The translations under genes were made by a program, and so were the position numbers. 64,000 nucleotides of DNA from Companilactobacillus ginsenosidimutans (GTDB lineage Bacteria > Bacillota > Bacilli > Lactobacillales > Lactobacillaceae): the NCBI RefSeq assembly GCF_001050475.1, contig NZ_CP012034.1, positions 1,302,001-1,366,000 of the forward strand, given 5' to 3'. Every line of letters begins with the position of its first letter. Positions within the stretch are counted from its first letter, which is position 1. Shown piece by piece: positions 1-8,405 of the stretch. The notes beneath the pieces are model-generated. The model searched no databases, was not told the origin of the DNA, and was given only the letters and a program-made list of their open reading frames with translations.

Positions 1-201
1 GAGGCAGCAAAAATTTTTAATGATTTAGGTCTTAACCTTTCCTCTGCTCTAAATATCTTTCTTAAGAAAAGTATTGCGGTTGGTGGACTTCCATTCGATC
101 TACGTAATGAATCATTAATTCCAAAATATGAATTAATAAAGCGAATGAAAGAAATAGAAGATGGCGATACAGTAACTAGAACGATTAACATTAAAAAATA
201 A
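1..201 (+). CDS. RelB/DinJ-family antitoxin, C-terminal part (5' end outside window)
   Basis: The frame is open from base 1 to a TAA at 199-201, giving the last 66 residues. The segment reading AAKIFNDLGLNLSSALNIFL, followed by a glycine-proline turn (VGGLPFDL), matches the ribbon-helix-helix region of RelB/DinJ antitoxins, which dimerise, bind their own promoter and neutralise a RelE/YafQ-type mRNA interferase. The tail (about residues 40-66) is charged and would be the toxin-binding part. No toxin follows on the same strand; the next gene is a convergent YoeB. Its true partner could lie upstream, outside the window. The family call is from recognition of the motif only. Confidence 0.8.
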   Translation, partial: EAAKIFNDLGLNLSSALNIFLKKSIAVGGLPFDLRNESLIPKYELIKRMKEIEDGDTVTRTINIKK

Positions 202-218
202 TATAACTAAAATAGGAT

Positions 219-258
219 TAAAAAACCGTGGGGATTTAAAAATTCCCACGGTTTTTTG
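219..258. terminator. Bidirectional Rho-independent terminator
   Basis: The stem CCGTGGG/CCCACGG is flanked by an A-run on the left and a T-run on the right, so it can stop transcription from both the antitoxin gene and the convergent toxin gene. Confidence 0.85.
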
Positions 259-264
259 ACATTT

Positions 265-531
265 TTAGTAATGACCCTTAACTGAAATTATTAAAACTTT
301 ATCATTTGCAACTGTGTAAATAAGTCTATCATTATGATTCAATCTTCTTGACCAATATCCGGAATACCCAAATTTTAAAGGCTCTGGTTGACCAATACCT
401 ACGAAGTAGCCATCTTCGAATATCGAAACAATTAAATTATCGAACTTGTGTTTTAATTTTTCGTTTTTCAAAATGTAGTTGTCGTAATCTTTTATCGCAC
501 TTTTAGCGAATTGAACATTATAGCTATCCAT
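265..531 (-). CDS. yoeB: YoeB/Txe-family mRNA interferase toxin
   Basis: This 88-residue protein matches YoeB in length and C-terminal signature. QPEPLK carries the catalytic glutamate, WSRR the arginine, and the protein ends in KGHY with the conserved His-Tyr pair. YoeB binds the ribosome A site and cleaves mRNA, and is normally encoded downstream of a YefM (Phd-type) antitoxin. Here there is no open frame for an antitoxin upstream, and the gene has its own promoter about 55 bp away (588-616). It is convergent with a RelB/DinJ antitoxin. The Shine-Dalgarno is weak (AAAGAGA). Active residues look intact, so it is either an orphan kept in check from elsewhere or a relic with altered activity. 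Confidence 0.88.
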   Translation of the reverse strand: MDSYNVQFAKSAIKDYDNYILKNEKLKHKFDNLIVSIFEDGYFVGIGQPEPLKFGYSGYWSRRLNHNDRLIYTVANDKVLIISVKGHY

Positions 532-587
532 TGGTTTTCTCTTTAAATTATTTGTGTATTTTTCCGTTTACCTTCCTCTCCATCGTA

Positions 588-616
588 ACTACAATCGTAT
601 CATTCCTTACTGTCAA
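588..616 (-). promoter_or_regulatory. Putative promoter of yoeB
   Basis: A perfect -35 TTGACA (611-616) and a -10 TGTAGT (588-593) are separated by 17 bp, upstream of the toxin start. Confidence 0.55.
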
Positions 617-675
617 TTAACGTTTATTTACTATACTTTGTCAGTATAATTAAAATTTATTTATTGATAAATCAA

Positions 676-711
676 GACAAAAAGAAAGCCTGAGGTTGGT
701 AGACTCAGACT
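676..711 (-). terminator. Terminator of the secreted M13 peptidase gene
   Basis: Read on the minus strand, an 8-bp stem AGTCTGAG/CTCAGGCT (one G-T pair) is followed by TTCTTTTT. It lies about 80 bp after the stop codon. Confidence 0.65.
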
Positions 712-792
712 TTTGAAAAAACCTATCACAATTTTTTTCGAGGAGGAGGGATAATAATTTAATCTAGAAATTATTGTTGCTGGTGCTCTTGA

Positions 793-3159
793 TTACCAAA
801 TATTGACACGTTGATCAGGAGCGAGATACATTCCATCACCTGGCTTTACATCAAAGGCATCGTAAAATGCCTGAATATTTTGAAGACTGGTGTTCACACG
901 TATGCTATCAGGTGTGTGGACATCTTGAAGCTGGTCTGCTTGCAAGTCAGAGGTATATTTAGATCTCCAACCATAGGCATAATTTTCGAAAAATTGTTGT
1001 AAGTTATAACCGGGATCATCTTGTTCAAGTGTTGCTAGAGCAACATTCAAACCACCATTGTCGGCAATGTTCTCATCTTCAGTTTGAACACCATTCACAC
1101 TGCCACCACCGTAAGGAATTCCATTAAACTCGGCGGCCATGTTATCGACCATTTGATTAAATCTTGCACGATCAGCGCTTGACCACCAATCATTTAACTC
1201 ACCATTGCCATCATATAGAGAACCTGTGGCGTCGAAGCCGTGAGTCAATTCATGACCGATGATCACGCCAAGTCCTCCTAAGTTTTCTGAAGCAGTATTG
1301 CTGAGGCTGAAGAACGGACTTTGCATGATACCCGCGTTGATCGTGATTGAATTCGTCAATCTGTCATAAGAAGCATCTGGGACAAGTGCTGAATCTCCTT
1401 GTGTCCAAGCGTTTCTGTCGACAGGATTTTTGAAATCGGCAAAATTCTGTAATGCTTGTGCACCAACTAAATTACGATAGTTGACGTATGCGGAATTATT
1501 TCCTTCGATATCAACTCGATTGTAATAGTCGAAGTCAGTACTTGAAGGATAGCCGATATTAATTTTCAACCGGCTAAGCTTGCCCAAAGCATTACGTTTA
1601 GTTGCTGTATCTAGCCATGTACTATTAATAATTTGTTGCGAATATGAATAAATAATTTGTTTTGTCATCTTAGTTACTGCGGCTTCAACTTGTGGTGTCA
1701 CAATTTGTGGGCCGTAGTATTGGCTAAATGCATCTGTAAAGGCTGACTGTGTTAAATAATATGCGGCAGCCTGTTGTAATTGTGGAGATAAATTGTCAGG
1801 ATCTTCCAAATATTGTTGACTCAGTGAAGGCGAAGTTTCTTGTAAGAAATCTTGGAATCCACTAGTAATATTTTGAAGTTCTCCGGCACGATACAAAATC
1901 AAATCTGAAACTAGCCATCCCTTCAAATCATTGAAGGTGCTAGGATTAATTAATTTTGCAATATTATTGAAATATGAAGGTGTCATCTCATACACGTAAT
2001 CAGGAATTGTTCCGGTTAACGTATCTGCGATGCCGTTAAAATTAATATAGTTTGACATATTTGCCAAATCTTGAAAATTCATTTGAGTATAATTGGCGGC
2101 AGCATTTGGATCTGCAGCCAAGTCTTGCGCACTCTCGAGATTCATCAACAATTGATCATAGTTGACTGTGCCCGTAATAATATCTTGAATCTCATCGTCA
2201 GAATATCCGGCTGATTGCAAAAAGTTAACAACCGCATTTTCTTGGTCTGATCCGATACCTTGGTCAGTCAACATCAACGGCTGTGCCCCAAAGAAATACA
2301 ATGCATTCTTTGTCGGATCATTTTGATCACGATTAATAATTATCGAAAACGGAGTCGGCTGATCTTTACCAATCATATTGGTAAAAGCTTGGTTCACACC
2401 TTGAATATTTTTCAAATCTAAGATGCTATTAACTTCATTGCTCAAATCCGGTGTAATTACACCAACGTTGCTCAAATCGTCGTTAGAAGTTAATTGATAA
2501 TACCAAGTAGCTTCATTCATTGCATTATCAGGTGAATCGTCATCACCATTTGAAAAGTTGATAAAATCTTGTTCAACTTGATTGGCAATATTTCCGGTCA
2601 CAGTATTGAAAGTACCTTGTTCAGGTGTGGCATCATTGACATCAGTGTCATTCACCCAGCTACCATTTTCATACATATAAAAGTTGTCTTGCGGACGTGA
2701 ATAAACAACATCCCCATTCCAATCACCTCCGTTGGTATTTGTCGAATCGGAAATTGATGAATCGCCAGTCTGAGTGTAGACCGGTGTGCTGGATTGAGAT
2801 CCAGTTGGATATTCAGAACCTGAAGGATACTCTGAACCAGTTTGTGTTCCAGGATCTGAACTTGGTGCTGTGGTAGTTCCTGTTGCTGTTGGTAAAGCAT
2901 TATAAATTATATTTGAAGTTGAATTTTCCACTCTCACAGGTGCGGTAACTGCAGATTGTGCGGAACTAGTTAAAGAACTTGTACTAGTTGGAGTTGCAAT
3001 TGATGCACTTGTGGTTGTTGCGGTAGATGCGCTACTTACTGTTGAAGTTTGCTGAGAATCAGAAACGGTGTCAGCTTTAGCAGTTTGTGTAGTAGTGATT
3101 GCCCCAAGAATTACAGCGGAAAAAGTAAATACGCCAATAAGATTCTTGTTTAGTTTCAT
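793..3159 (-). CDS. Secreted M13-family zinc metallopeptidase (PepO/neprilysin-like) with Ser/Thr-rich N-terminal region
   Basis: The start is set at the ATG at 3159 (MKLNKNLIGVF) because AGGAGG lies 10 bases upstream; a longer frame would run through that site. The protein is about 788 residues. It opens with a signal peptide (hydrophobic run, cleavage near TAKA-D), followed by some 120 residues very rich in Ser, Thr and Gly, including a short repeated GSEYP unit, likely a wall-spanning stalk. The M13 catalytic part follows: HELTH zinc site, ENIAD third ligand, and the typical C-terminal VNIW. M13 enzymes cleave oligopeptides. A second, cytosolic M13 peptidase lies at 38938-40881. No LPXTG or transmembrane anchor is visible at the C terminus. 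Confidence 0.9.
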   Translation of the reverse strand: MKLNKNLIGVFTFSAVILGAITTTQTAKADTVSDSQQTSTVSSASTATTTSASIATPTSTSSLTSSAQSAVTAPVRVENSTSNIIYNALPTATGTTTAPSSDPGTQTGSEYPSGSEYPTGSQSSTPVYTQTGDSSISDSTNTNGGDWNGDVVYSRPQDNFYMYENGSWVNDTDVNDATPEQGTFNTVTGNIANQVEQDFINFSNGDDDSPDNAMNEATWYYQLTSNDDLSNVGVITPDLSNEVNSILDLKNIQGVNQAFTNMIGKDQPTPFSIIINRDQNDPTKNALYFFGAQPLMLTDQGIGSDQENAVVNFLQSAGYSDDEIQDIITGTVNYDQLLMNLESAQDLAADPNAAANYTQMNFQDLANMSNYINFNGIADTLTGTIPDYVYEMTPSYFNNIAKLINPSTFNDLKGWLVSDLILYRAGELQNITSGFQDFLQETSPSLSQQYLEDPDNLSPQLQQAAAYYLTQSAFTDAFSQYYGPQIVTPQVEAAVTKMTKQIIYSYSQQIINSTWLDTATKRNALGKLSRLKINIGYPSSTDFDYYNRVDIEGNNSAYVNYRNLVGAQALQNFADFKNPVDRNAWTQGDSALVPDASYDRLTNSITINAGIMQSPFFSLSNTASENLGGLGVIIGHELTHGFDATGSLYDGNGELNDWWSSADRARFNQMVDNMAAEFNGIPYGGGSVNGVQTEDENIADNGGLNVALATLEQDDPGYNLQQFFENYAYGWRSKYTSDLQADQLQDVHTPDSIRVNTSLQNIQAFYDAFDVKPGDGMYLAPDQRVNIW

Positions 3160-3282
3160 AAAGGGAATTCCTCCTACTGTCAAAATCTGTTTTGACGCCC
3201 TAATAATCTACCCAAACAAGTAAAGTTTGTTATCTAAAAATAAAAATATTTTTTTCGATAACTGATTAATAAATAATGACAA

Positions 3283-3568
3283 ACAAAAAAGCAATTATAA
3301 AAATACCGAAGTATCCTCACAATTGCTTATCCGCACAGTTTTCAATTTTCTCAACTTTTGTAATTCAGGTCTGTGGTAGTCCTTCAAAGAAAAAGGTTTA
3401 AAAACTGCTATATATTAGTTTATCTGTTATCAAAAGGAATTAACCAGTCGTCGAATCACCGATCTGAAAATTGGGTAAAATCCAGGGATATGACCGGTGA
3501 CAACTGATAAAATCAGTCTAAACAACTATTGTGGTAGGCGCCGTTTAGACCGATTTAGTACTGACAAC
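3283..3568 (-). ncRNA. Candidate structured non-coding RNA (about 285 nt)
   Basis: On the minus strand a promoter (TTGCTT, 17 bp, TATAAT; 3575-3603) is followed by about 285 nt with no convincing reading frame. A terminator-like nested hairpin with outer arms AGCAATT/AATTGCT and a T-run ends it near 3283. Inside are a 12-bp stem (TCGGTCTAAAC against GTTTAGACTGA around 3513-3553) and a CACCG/CGGTG stem (around 3455-3500). Two CUACCACA segments lie in loop-like positions. It could be an independent small RNA or the attenuated 5' leader of the M13 peptidase, which starts 124 bp further on. I do not recognise a known RNA family. Confidence 0.45.
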
Positions 3569-3574
3569 AGAATG

Positions 3575-3603
3575 ATTATATAACCTCCATATAATAAAAG
3601 CAA
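3575..3603 (-). promoter_or_regulatory. Putative promoter for the candidate ncRNA / M13 peptidase leader
   Basis: -35 TTGCTT (3598-3603) and a perfect -10 TATAAT (3575-3580) with 17 bp spacing on the minus strand. Confidence 0.5.
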
Positions 3604-3849
3604 CAAATATATCTATTGCCTGATAACACATTAGTTGGTCAATAACTATAATTATTTTGTGAAATTAGCTCGCTATTTCACGAACTTTTGTGTCAAATTT
3701 GACAGATGAATACGTTCTCATATATTGGTATGTACCACCACTGATATTAGTAAATAATGATACTTATTATCATGTTACAGTTATATTAAGATACACATTT
3801 TGATTAGCTTTTTTCTAGTAATTTGCCCAATTAGCATATATAATATGGG

Positions 3850-4060
3850 TTGTTCATTAGGAGAGATCCTGATGAATATAATGACCTAGTCATTATGTCT
3901 TATGAAGTTAGAAAGTACATCCTCAATGTACACCTTTCAATTCATAATTTTCAGAAGTATTCCTTCTCAACTTTTGTAATAGAGGTTCGTGGTAGTCCCT
4001 CAACTTACATATCCCGAGGAGCAGAGGTTTGTGGTAGGCCTCTGCTCTTTTTTTGTTTTC
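3850..4060. repeat. Hairpin-rich non-coding region sharing a ~35-bp unit with 3350-3395
   Basis: Three consecutive hairpins lie at about 3853-3876 (TTCATTAGGA/TCCTGATGAA), 3880-3898 (ATAATGAC/GTCATTAT) and 3915-3931 (GTACAT/ATGTAC). At 3963-3995 a unit (CTCAACTTTTGTAAT then GTGGTAGTCC) closely repeats 3353-3387. A strong plus-strand terminator, GAGCAGAGG/CCTCTGCTC plus T7, lies at about 4019-4058 and carries another TGTGGTAG in its loop. No protein gene fits. It may be a second structured RNA or the decayed end of a mobile element. Between 3604 and 3850 I see only AT-rich sequence with small palindromes (for example GTCAAATTTGAC). Confidence 0.4.
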
Positions 4061-4092
4061 AAAATTAATAAAATTCATGTCGAATATTTCAC

Positions 4093-4138
4093 AAAAAACA
4101 AGCCTCATCAATGACCGACGAATGTCAGCATTGATAAG
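4093..4138 (-). terminator. Terminator of the 4149-4571 gene
   Basis: On the minus strand a 16-bp stem (ACAAGCCTTATCAATG with CATTGATGAGGCTTGT) is followed by a T-run, directly after the stop codon. Confidence 0.85.
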
Positions 4139-4148
4139 GCTTGTTGTG

Positions 4149-4571
4149 TTATTTATCAATCGGAGTGAACTTCATCTTCACAGCTGTTTTTGAATCCTTA
4201 ACTCGGTAAGTTGCCAAAATTGTTCCATCAGATTTCTTCTTCAAATCGGTAAAATGCATTTGGACTTCCTTATCTACCTTGTCAAAAACAGTGATCGATT
4301 TCTGATCAAATTTGTACTTCAACTTGTAAACAGTTGGTTCATATTTAGTTGTCCCCTTGAATTCACCATTCTTAGTAAATTCAAATCTTGCTGCCTCATA
4401 CCTCGGATGATCGATTGTACTGATACTATAAGTCTTTTCAGCGATGTTAATGCGGTTTGTGAACATTGCATACATCCCGAACGTGAACAGCAACTGTGTT
4501 GTTACGATAAATATTAGAATACCTTTCCCGACTCGTGAAAATGTATTCCATCTGTCGATAACTTTTTGCAT
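4149..4571 (-). CDS. Small membrane-anchored protein of unknown function
   Basis: The 140-residue product has one N-terminal transmembrane segment (about residues 18-38, ILIFIVTTQLLFTFGMYAMF). The extracytoplasmic domain is rich in lysine and alternating hydrophobics, probably beta-stranded. AAGGGGAAAG lies a few bases before the ATG, supporting this start. It is monocistronic with its own terminator. I do not recognise the family; the topology resembles small surface-exposed proteins of lactobacilli. Confidence 0.65.
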   Translation of the reverse strand: MQKVIDRWNTFSRVGKGILIFIVTTQLLFTFGMYAMFTNRINIAEKTYSISTIDHPRYEAARFEFTKNGEFKGTTKYEPTVYKLKYKFDQKSITVFDKVDKEVQMHFTDLKKKSDGTILATYRVKDSKTAVKMKFTPIDK

Positions 4572-4790
4572 ATCTTTCCCCTTTTATCGTGATAATTTAA
4601 AACTAATCTGTATCATAATATTTTACTATATATATAGAAGAAGAAATTAAAACATTTTTCAACAAATTTCGTTTTCACAATCGGGGTATGGATTAGCTCA
4701 TTTCTGACTAATTGAATTATCGTTTATTGCGCTAGTTTCATTTTTCTGAGGGGTTATTATTCCTGAGAAGAATAATTGGAAGTGATAGCT

Positions 4791-5015
4791 ATGCTCAACA
4801 AATGGATTGATTATCTTATTCGACTGATTTTAATCACTTTAGCAATAATTTGGTTCTTTCTGCTATATTCTGACAGTTCCCTACTAGTTTTGCTAGCAAT
4901 CATCCTCCTGATTGGGACTACCATTTATTTAATCATGAAGGAACAAAGTGATTTAACTTCGAACATGCACAATATTCGCAAGAAATTTTTAAATGAGCTT
5001 CATATTAAGAAATAA
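4791..5015 (+). CDS. Small two-helix membrane protein
   Basis: The ATG at 4791 is chosen because GGAAGTG lies just upstream; the longer frame starts within that site. The 74 residues contain two hydrophobic helices (about residues 8-27 and 31-52) and a basic, soluble C terminus. It is the first of three consecutive tiny membrane-protein genes with short spacers, an apparent operon ending in the terminator at 5422-5453. No family recognised. Confidence 0.6.
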   Translation: MLNKWIDYLIRLILITLAIIWFFLLYSDSSLLVLLAIILLIGTTIYLIMKEQSDLTSNMHNIRKKFLNELHIKK

Positions 5016-5031
5016 TTTCTGAGGCGAAATA

Positions 5032-5226
5032 ATGACAAAATTTTTAAATTTTTTTGTCGATTCAACAAGCTTGTTAATACTAATAATTCTGATATTTTTA
5101 AATATTCGATTTGGAGCCGGATCTGGTGCAGCACTCATCGGCGATTCCGTTGCCGCATTTATTCTAATCTCATTCTTCAGCACCAAGATTGACGATTCTG
5201 TATCGAGAACGAGTAAGAAACACTGA
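5032..5226 (+). CDS. Small membrane protein
   Basis: This 64-residue product has one or two hydrophobic stretches (about residues 10-27 and 31-49) with a GAGSGAA glycine-rich turn between them. GAGGCG stands 7 bases before the ATG. The stop codon is only about 15 bp before the next start, which supports co-transcription with both neighbours. Function unknown. Confidence 0.55.
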   Translation: MTKFLNFFVDSTSLLILIILIFLNIRFGAGSGAALIGDSVAAFILISFFSTKIDDSVSRTSKKH

Positions 5227-5240
5227 CGGAGGTGTTATCG

Positions 5241-5429
5241 ATGTCTCGGATACTAGATATTACTTATTGGGTTATTGTTTGTTCAGTGGCAATTTTGACA
5301 GTTATATTCGGCTTTTACAGCACCGAGTCAATATTCCTAGACACATCACTTTTACTATTTGGAATTGTGTGGGCAAAACAATATTTCCAAGCAATAAAAT
5401 TTGAAAATGACACAAAAATAATCGGTTAA
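5241..5429 (+). CDS. Small membrane protein
   Basis: Start at the ATG at 5241 (MSRILDITYW), preceded by GGAGG at optimal spacing. The 62-residue protein has two hydrophobic helices (about residues 6-24 and 30-46). It is the third gene of the mini-operon; its stop codon is part of the terminator stem. Function unknown. Confidence 0.55.
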   Translation: MSRILDITYWVIVCSVAILTVIFGFYSTESIFLDTSLLLFGIVWAKQYFQAIKFENDTKIIG

Positions 5430-5453
5430 CTTAGGTTAATCGATTTTTATTTT
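5422..5453 (+). terminator. Terminator of the small membrane-protein operon
   Basis: Stem TCGGTTAA/TTAATCGA with a T-run downstream, overlapping the last stop codon. Confidence 0.6.
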
Positions 5454-5454
5454 G

Positions 5455-5485
5455 CAAAAAAAGACGCTCACAAACATTGAGCGCC
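5455..5485 (-). terminator. Terminator of the ApbE-like gene
   Basis: Read on the minus strand: GGCGCTCA/TGAGCGTC followed by T7. Confidence 0.75.
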
Positions 5486-5511
5486 TTTAAATCTATGAAT
5501 GTATTTATATT

Positions 5512-6291
5512 TTACATTTGAGCTTGTGCAACATTATCAAATTGTCCATGTGTAAACACCGTCATGCCACTGTTTCTAGCAATCAATAGGCCAGTCAGCC
5601 GAGACTTTTCAATCCATGTTTCAACTTCTGCAGTCCTATCAGTCAAACCAGCGTTAGCCAGCACAGCAGCCTCAGTCAGACCCTTCGATAGCACAGTAAT
5701 TTGTGTAGGGGTATCAATATCAGCATTATCAGCAACAGCCGTAGCAATCGCACCATTTGCAATATTGTACTCAGCAACAATACCGCATCCATTATCAGGA
5801 TTTGTGACAACTACGTTCCAAGAAAAATTATTATTAGCTTTGGTTGCCAACTGTGTGTCACCATCAGAGCCCAGCGAAACTCCGACGATAGCAGGGTCAA
5901 CTAATAACGGCTTCAAATGCTTCTGAAATTCTGTTTCAATAGACCAACCCTTGAGGATTCCAGTTGGATCAAATCGGTCATTTTTAAAAGCATCATAGTA
6001 GCCATTTGTGGCTACTTTTGCGATTGCACATTGATTGTAAACCGTTTGGAACATCGTATCTTGAAAGAACGACTCCGAATCACCACGATGGAATTTAGAA
6101 ATTAATGAGTTCGTTTTTAAAGGTGAAAACTTATCATCGATTTCATCCAAATCCTTAGCAATCATTTTTGCAGTTGTATCCAAGATACGGTCAACGATTT
6201 GGTCGCGCTTGGTAACCGCCAATTTAATTGTGAAAGGAACATTCATCTTATTTATGGTAACCTGCGGAAAATAAATTTTAGGTTCAATCAT
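5512..6291 (-). CDS. ApbE-like FAD:protein FMN transferase
   Basis: ApbE enzymes attach FMN from FAD to a threonine of target flavoproteins. The signature FDPTGILKGWSIE (about residue 105) matches the substrate-binding DPTGIVKG motif, and the NGAIATAVADNAD segment resembles the later ApbE active-site region. At 259 residues it is somewhat shorter than the usual 300-340, with no signal peptide, so it is probably cytoplasmic. Start: ATG at 6291 after GAAGGTG. A fumarate-reductase-type flavoprotein lies 3.2 kb away and could be a partner, but an FMN-binding domain with the acceptor threonine is not evident in it. The family call is good; the substrate is unknown. Confidence 0.75.
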   Translation of the reverse strand: MIEPKIYFPQVTINKMNVPFTIKLAVTKRDQIVDRILDTTAKMIAKDLDEIDDKFSPLKTNSLISKFHRGDSESFFQDTMFQTVYNQCAIAKVATNGYYDAFKNDRFDPTGILKGWSIETEFQKHLKPLLVDPAIVGVSLGSDGDTQLATKANNNFSWNVVVTNPDNGCGIVAEYNIANGAIATAVADNADIDTPTQITVLSKGLTEAAVLANAGLTDRTAEVETWIEKSRLTGLLIARNSGMTVFTHGQFDNVAQAQM

Positions 6292-6540
6292 AAGTAACAC
6301 CTTCTATTTTTGTTTATTGTAAAAATTAATGAGAATTTTGAAAACTCGGTGGCTATCACTCCACTTTGTTTTACATGAGAATTTGTATTTAAAATTATGA
6401 GTTATGAGGAGGATGTAAGGTTGGCTGTGTTGATTGCCTCCCTTACAAGTACTAATTATTGCATCGCTACCTTAAAGTTAACTTATAACTTTATGAGGTT
6501 TTTGTGAAAAGCATTGTTCACAGCTTGTTCACTTATTGGT

Positions 6541-6715
6541 TGGAGGGTCACTGCCGCCCTGCGGTCAGGTTCCGCGGGGGCCGTGGTCGCTGTGGCCCGT
6601 TCTGAATCCACAGTGCGGTATCCAGAAGCGGGCTTATTGTAAACGAGCCCTTTGGCTCGTCAACAATAAACTCAGGGCTTGGGCCCCCGCGGAACCTGAC
6701 CTCCGGGCTAGTACT
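6541..6715. repeat. Large intergenic hairpin element 1 (type B/D)
   Basis: A perfect 20-bp inverted repeat (6563-6582 with 6682-6701, GGTCAGGTTCCGCGGGGGCC and its complement) encloses two sub-hairpins: CGCTGTGG/CCACAGTG, and TTATTGT..ACGAGCC/GGCTCGT..ACAATAA (about 6632-6670). The region is much richer in GC than its surroundings. The element sits in the 545-bp gap between two minus-strand genes; the rest of the gap (6292-6540 and 6716-6836) holds nothing I recognise. Confidence 0.85.
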
Positions 6716-6836
6716 TCTCAAACTTTTCTTTTTCGGTGGGTGGTGTGGACTGTTTGCATGCCTGCGTTATATCTGGTTAGCAAAGTCAAAGTCCTTTAAG
6801 TTCATCAAATCAAATTTACACTCATTTAATATTTTT

Positions 6837-7313
6837 TTAAATGACTTCGTAATAGATATATATTTCTCCTAGCTTGCCCATGATTCTTTTACCTGAATCA
6901 GTAAATCCAACTCTTTCATACAATCTCTGGGCAGCAATGTTACTATGATTTACCGCCAGAACTAATCTTTGTATATTTTGAAAATTTTCTCTTACGAACG
7001 ACGGCAACTCCAACAAGGCTGCTTTGGCATAGCCCTTTCGTCTGCATCTTCTATCAACTGAGAATGCCCGTAATAATATATCTGTGTCAAAATTTCCACC
7101 GTACGTCACTGGACCATCTTTTATGTGCAGACAAAGGCATCCTACTAATTTGTTATCATTTAATATCATTATTGGACTCATATTTGAATTGTATCGGGAC
7201 CTTTGAATAATCGATTCGGGACCTCCTATATTTTCACTTGAACCCAATTTGTAATTATCAATCATGGACTGTGTGATTATTTCTTTATCATATTTTTGTA
7301 ATTGTAAACTCAC
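6837..7313 (-). CDS. GNAT-family N-acetyltransferase
   Basis: The 158-residue protein has the GNAT acetyl-CoA signature, with RAFSVDRRCRRKGYAKAALL (motif A, R/Q-x-x-G-x-A, about residues 85-104) and NIAAQRLYERVGF (motif B, about residues 125-140). Such enzymes acetylate amines of small molecules or proteins; the substrate cannot be told. The likely start is GTG with a poor ribosome site. It is a single gene between hairpin element 1 and the amidohydrolase pseudogene. Confidence 0.82.
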   Translation of the reverse strand: MSLQLQKYDKEIITQSMIDNYKLGSSENIGGPESIIQRSRYNSNMSPIMILNDNKLVGCLCLHIKDGPVTYGGNFDTDILLRAFSVDRRCRRKGYAKAALLELPSFVRENFQNIQRLVLAVNHSNIAAQRLYERVGFTDSGKRIMGKLGEIYIYYEVI

Positions 7314-7421
7314 GATTAATCATCTGATTTCAAATTTCTATATAAATTTACTTCGTTATATTCCCCTGCTTTTACATTTTCAAAAATTCAACATTATTAC
7401 GGATCAAAAAACGCTAGTGCC

Positions 7422-8333
7422 TTATTTGGCTACTAGCTTATTTATGTTATCTGTATAAATTTTTTCTTTTTGTTTATCTGTTATTTCCATTTTCTCAATG
7501 GCGTCTATGATTACTTCGGTTGCTCCTGCTGGTGGAATTCCGAATGGTGCATCGGTTCCTAGGACTATGTGGTCTTCTCCGAAGAAATCGAAGGCTAGGT
7601 CTAATGCTTTGGGATTTCCTAGTATTGCTGTGTCTACATAAAATTTTTGGAAATCTTGATAATTGTCTTTTGTCATTATGTGCTTAATTCTTTGTGAGAA
7701 AAATGGGACCATAGCTCCGGCGTGATGGACGATTATTTTGATATTTGGATATCTTTGGAATATTCCATTTGTTACTATGTCGTTCATTGCTTGGGTCAAT
7801 TCATATTCCCAACTAAAGGTTATGTTGTTGTCTGATTTTCTAGAGTCGAACACTGGATGTAGCCAGACTGGTAGTCCAATTTCACTCATTTTCTTGAAGA
7901 TTGGTTCATAACTTGGATCGGCGATTGTCTTGCCCATTGCTCTGGTGAATAGTTGAATCCCGACTATCTCATCATTTCCAACTACTTGGTCGTCTATTAT
8001 TTTTAATGCTTCTTCAATGTTATTCATTGGAACCATTGCGACACCAAATGGAAACTTGGCTTGGTGGTTGTTAATGGTTTCAATTAATTCATCGTTAGCT
8101 TGTCGACATAATTCTGCGGCTGTTTTTGGATCTGTGAAATCTTCTGGATTTAGATTTACAAATGAGAGTATTTGTTAAACTCCTTCTGGAACACTTGCCA
8201 CATGCTTATCGATATTTGTTAGAACTACATTTTTCATGAATGGGAACTTATCTAATACTGTTGGGTCAATTGCTTCCATTGATGAAAGAAATTTTGTTGT
8301 CAGGATGTGTGCAAACGCATCTATTTTTGTCAT
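7422..8333 (-). pseudogene. Amidohydrolase-2 family gene interrupted by an in-frame stop
   Basis: A frame starting at the ATG at 8333, with GGGAGG at ideal spacing, runs MTKIDAFAHIL... for 52 codons and meets TAA at 8175-8177 (after VPEGV). It then continues in the same frame without further damage (QILSFVNLNPEDF...) to the TAG/TAA at 7422. The downstream part carries family features: IVHHAGAMVPFF and LGTDAPFG (metal/active-site His and Asp of PF04909, as in ACMSD and resorcylate decarboxylases). A single CAA or AAA to TAA change explains the break. The 204-residue rest (from a downstream ATG at 8036) could in principle be translated but has no good ribosome site and lacks the N-terminal metal site. 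Confidence 0.85.
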
Positions 8334-8405
8334 ATGGCCTCCCTGCTAATAATTAAATTAATACACTGACTTTACAACTTAAAGTGCTGTTTATGTCAAT
8401 TCGAA

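Noticed and set aside
3850..4068. Plus-strand 72-codon frame
   Set aside because: Runs through three hairpins and a terminator; better explained as structured non-coding sequence.
6536..6799. Open frame of 87 codons on the plus strand
   Set aside because: It runs through both arms of hairpin element 1; composition follows the structure, not codon use.
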